A stretch of 12,571 bases of DNA. It comes from Candidatus Vogelbacteria bacterium (lineage in GTDB: Bacteria > Patescibacteriota > Minisyncoccia > Phycocordibacterales > XYD1-FULL-46-19). Location: NCBI GenBank assembly GCA_026395035.1, contig JAPLZN010000108.1:1-12571 (forward strand). The letters run 5' to 3'. Shown here piece after piece: positions 10,924 through 12,571 of this stretch. Numbering within the stretch: position 1 is the first letter of the stretch; each line of letters begins with the position of its first letter. Under the pieces are notes generated by a model, which did no database searches, was not told where the DNA came from, and was given only the letters and a program-made list of their open reading frames with translations. Made by a program: the position numbers and the translations under genes.

Positions 10924-11598
10924 ATGCTCACCGAAAGGAAGTCGGTTAAGCAGTGTGTAGGGGAAATCGTGGCATTTGTCTTTGATTTGGCGACTGGCGA
11001 CCCCGACAGATTTATACGGATCGCTGTTGCCGTACTCAATTTTCTGCGCCATGTTTCCAGTGATCGTGGGGAAGAATGGTTGCTTGCCTACTCCAGTACA
11101 AGTATTGGAATACGCACAAATCATCCCCCGGTAAAAAATCGTTTTTCTACAGAAGACGACTTTATTTATCCGGGGAATCAGACTGCGCGTTGTTTCCAAG
11201 ATTGCCTGTATGAGTTAAAGGCGACTGGCACGCAGCTGGGCTGTGTACACCAAGATTTTAGAGCCGAGATTGTTTTGGTGTCGACCCCGCGTAAAGTCCA
11301 AGTTTTTTCCTTATCTGATCCGCCGGTTCAGAAAAGGCAGGTTGCGGAAGAGTTCGGTGTCCAGCAGCATAGCCCTTTTGGGTTGATACTTTCCTTGATT
11401 TCCGCGCAGCCAAAAGGAGAAGACGGGAGGTTGTTAAACGATGGTCGGGATAATATCTTCATCTTTGGTCTAAGGTTGGTCGTAGTGTTTTTTGACCAAA
11501 AACACTACGAATGGAAGATTGCCTGTTCGGTCGCTTATGATCGGGAACATAAGCTCCGATATGAGCATGGCCATCAAGTTTTTATCATCCCAGACTGA
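10924..11598 (+). CDS. Hypothetical cytoplasmic protein, 224 residues
   Basis: No family recognised. There is no signal peptide or clear membrane segment; a Val/Phe-rich stretch FIFGLRLVVVFFDQ near residue 180-193 is too short and looks like a buried strand. The N-terminal part (about 5-45) is helical, and the rest alternates strands and charged loops. Fragments such as STEDDFIYPGNQTARCFQDCLYELKATG (about 74-101) show no motif I can name. The start at 10924 is set by GGAGGTGATT immediately upstream, the best Shine-Dalgarno in the window; an in-frame TTG at 10918 lies inside that box and is rejected. It is a single-gene unit with its own promoter, palindrome and terminator, placed between tsaE and the mazF-like gene. 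Confidence 0.8.
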   Translation: MLTERKSVKQCVGEIVAFVFDLATGDPDRFIRIAVAVLNFLRHVSSDRGEEWLLAYSSTSIGIRTNHPPVKNRFSTEDDFIYPGNQTARCFQDCLYELKATGTQLGCVHQDFRAEIVLVSTPRKVQVFSLSDPPVQKRQVAEEFGVQQHSPFGLILSLISAQPKGEDGRLLNDGRDNIFIFGLRLVVVFFDQKHYEWKIACSVAYDREHKLRYEHGHQVFIIPD

Positions 11599-11610
11599 AT
11601 CTTTTGAATT

Positions 11611-11668
11611 CCCCGTGGTCGACCTTCGTCATTTGGCGAATCGACCGCGGGGGTTTTCTTTTTTTTAA
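11611..11668 (+). terminator. Terminator of the gene at 10924
   Basis: A 12-bp stem ccccgtggtcga (11611-11622) with tcgaccgcgggg (11641-11652), one G-T pair, an 18-base loop, and a long T-rich tail. Confidence 0.9.
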
Positions 11669-11684
11669 AACAAAATATAAGTGG

Positions 11685-11690
11685 TATAAT
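11685..11690 (+). promoter_or_regulatory. -10 box of the mazF-like gene, probable leaderless start
   Basis: Consensus TATAAT ends seven bases before ATG 11698; no Shine-Dalgarno is present. Confidence 0.72.
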
Positions 11691-11697
11691 TTTGCCA

Positions 11698-12093
11698 ATG
11701 GAGAAAGATTTTGATGGATGGAATGAAGAAAAGAAAAAATTAGAAAAGATCGAGCCGGATACCCTTCCTTTTCATGAAAGGGAGATTTGGTGGTGTTCAA
11801 TTGGTATCAACTTGGGAGATGAACAAGATGGCAAGAACGAATTATTTGAGCGGCCGGTTTTGATTTTGAAAAAGTTTAACAATAAAATTGCTTGGGTTCT
11901 TCCGATGACCACGAGACAAAAGAGGGGAATCTACTATTACCAGCTGGAACATGAAGGTAGAATTTTTTCGGTTATTTTGTCTCAGCTTCGTCTGCTGAGC
12001 ATTAAACGGTTTCGGAGGTATATCAGGAAAATTTCTCCGCACCAATTTTCTCTTATCCAAAACAAGTTAGCTGATTTTATTAAGAAAAAGTAA
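11698..12093 (+). CDS. PemK/MazF-family toxin-like protein, no antitoxin seen
   Basis: A 131-residue protein of the MazF/PemK type; characterised members are ribosome-independent mRNA endonucleases of toxin-antitoxin systems. After a 25-residue charged N-terminal extension the core begins REIWWCSIGINLGDEQDG (28-45), then RPVLILKKFN (52-61), LPMTT (68-72) and VILSQLRLLSIKR (92-104), the usual strand order of the fold. Members with this WW...NxGxEQDGK start are frequent in CPR and some other phyla. ATG 11698 is chosen because it follows TATAAT by seven bases; an in-frame TTG two codons earlier is not needed. No small antitoxin frame precedes it: the upstream gene has its own terminator, and the downstream gene is polA. 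It may therefore be solitary, or its partner may lie elsewhere. Confidence 0.85.
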   Translation: MEKDFDGWNEEKKKLEKIEPDTLPFHEREIWWCSIGINLGDEQDGKNELFERPVLILKKFNNKIAWVLPMTTRQKRGIYYYQLEHEGRIFSVILSQLRLLSIKRFRRYIRKISPHQFSLIQNKLADFIKKK

Positions 12094-12100
12094 AACGAAC

Positions 12101-12125
12101 GAAGCCCCCTTGCGGGGGCTTCTCG
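12101..12125 (+). terminator. Hairpin after the mazF-like gene, probable terminator
   Basis: A perfect 9-bp stem gaagccccc (12101-12109) with gggggcttc (12114-12122). The T tail is poor, so termination may be weak. A small ggcc-taat-ggcc hairpin follows at about 12129-12140. Confidence 0.65.
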
Positions 12126-12164
12126 GTTGGCCTAATGGCCATTTGTATCTCTATACTATACTAT

Positions 12165-12193
12165 TTGCACCTGGATGTCAATGAGTTTAATAT
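12165..12193 (+). promoter_or_regulatory. polA promoter, probable leaderless start
   Basis: TTGCAC (12165-12170), a 17-base spacer and TAATAT (12188-12193), six bases before ATG 12200. Confidence 0.6.
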
Positions 12194-12199
12194 AGATTC

Positions 12200-12571
12200 A
12201 TGTCATTAAAATTACCAAAAGCCATTAAGGTTCAAAAGGAAACGAACAAAAAGCTGGTTCTTTTTGACGCTCACGCGATTTTGCATCGTGCTTATCACGC
12301 TCTACCTGATTTTACTTCAAGCAAGGGCGAGCCGACGGGTGGGCTGTACGGGTTGTCGACCATGCTAATGCGAATTATTGGCGAGTTGAAACCGGATTAT
12401 ATGGCGGCCTGTTACGATCGGCCGGAGGCGACTTTTCGTAAGGAAGCGTTTGATGCTTATAAGGCTCAGCGCAAGAAAACGGATGAAGAATTGATCGCGC
12501 AGATTATTCGTTCGCGCGAGATTTTCGAAGCTTTCGATATTCCAATTTACGACCAGGCCGGTTTTGAGGCC
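12200..12571 (+). CDS. polA: DNA polymerase I, N-terminal 5'-3' exonuclease domain, cut by window edge
   Basis: The first 124 codons are present and run to the window end. After a basic N-terminal extension of about 17 residues comes KLVLFDAHAILHRAYHALP (18-36), with Asp23 as the first metal-binding acid of the FEN/5'-nuclease fold. PTGGLYGLSTMLMRII follows, then the DNA-binding segment YDRPEATFRKEAFDAYKAQR (72-91). The window stops at QAGFEA, where the family normally continues with the next metal-binding aspartates. This domain removes RNA primers and flaps. Whether a polymerase domain follows cannot be seen; some bacteria encode the exonuclease separately. Confidence 0.9.
   Translation, partial: MSLKLPKAIKVQKETNKKLVLFDAHAILHRAYHALPDFTSSKGEPTGGLYGLSTMLMRIIGELKPDYMAACYDRPEATFRKEAFDAYKAQRKKTDEELIAQIIRSREIFEAFDIPIYDQAGFEA

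Overview
The window most resembles a member of the Candidate Phyla Radiation (Patescibacteria, Parcubacteria-like). This is inferred from compact housekeeping genes that mostly appear to be leaderless, a shortened YebC, many short intergenic repeats, and PemK/MazF-, TyrRS- and PilB-type proteins of the kind common in those genomes. TAA and TGA both act as stops, so code 11 fits and the TGA-recoding CPR lineages are unlikely. No rRNA, tRNA or CRISPR array was seen.

Layout. 1-671 (-): N-terminal part of a class A penicillin-binding protein. 672-958: promoters, a heptamer repeat island and a head-to-head pair of palindromic repeats. 959-2146 (+): tyrS. 2186-2308 (-): a 40-residue acidic microprotein. 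2517-3617 (-): yebC then ruvC. 3847-5153: a divergent pair, an exported protein (-) and an unknown protein (+), sharing a dyad-symmetric promoter region. 5324-6349 (-): ruvB. 6350-6833: gene-free, with two adjacent inverted-repeat elements between heptamer islands. 6834-8525 (-): pilB/gspE-type ATPase. 8526-8967: gene-free, repeats and a promoter. 8968-10247 (+): a Gly/Tyr-repeat lipoprotein and a Pro-rich secreted protein. 10347-10811 (+): tsaE carrying an in-frame repeat insertion. 10924-11598 (+): unknown protein. 11698-12093 (+): PemK/MazF-family toxin-like protein. 12200-12571 (+): start of polA or a stand-alone 5'-3' exonuclease.

Two expression styles are mixed. Housekeeping genes (PBP, tyrS, pilB, tsaE, the mazF-like gene, polA) have a -10 box ending only 6-10 bases before ATG and no Shine-Dalgarno, so their mRNAs should be leaderless. 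The lineage-specific genes at 3847, 4494, 8968, 9552 and 10924 have a clear -35 and -10, a 5' leader usually with a Shine-Dalgarno, and their own terminator. They look like self-contained cassettes set between conserved genes: one pair separates ruvB from yebC, two genes separate pilB from tsaE, and one separates tsaE from the mazF-like gene.

Functionally the conserved genes cover cell-wall synthesis (PBP), translation (TyrRS, YebC, and TsaE for tRNA t6A), recombination and repair (RuvB, RuvC, PolA), and type IV pilus or DNA-uptake ATPase activity. The cassettes mostly encode cell-envelope or unknown proteins. The most unusual DNA signal is a set of intergenic islands of degenerate tandem repeats that all keep a 7-bp period but use different unit sequences.
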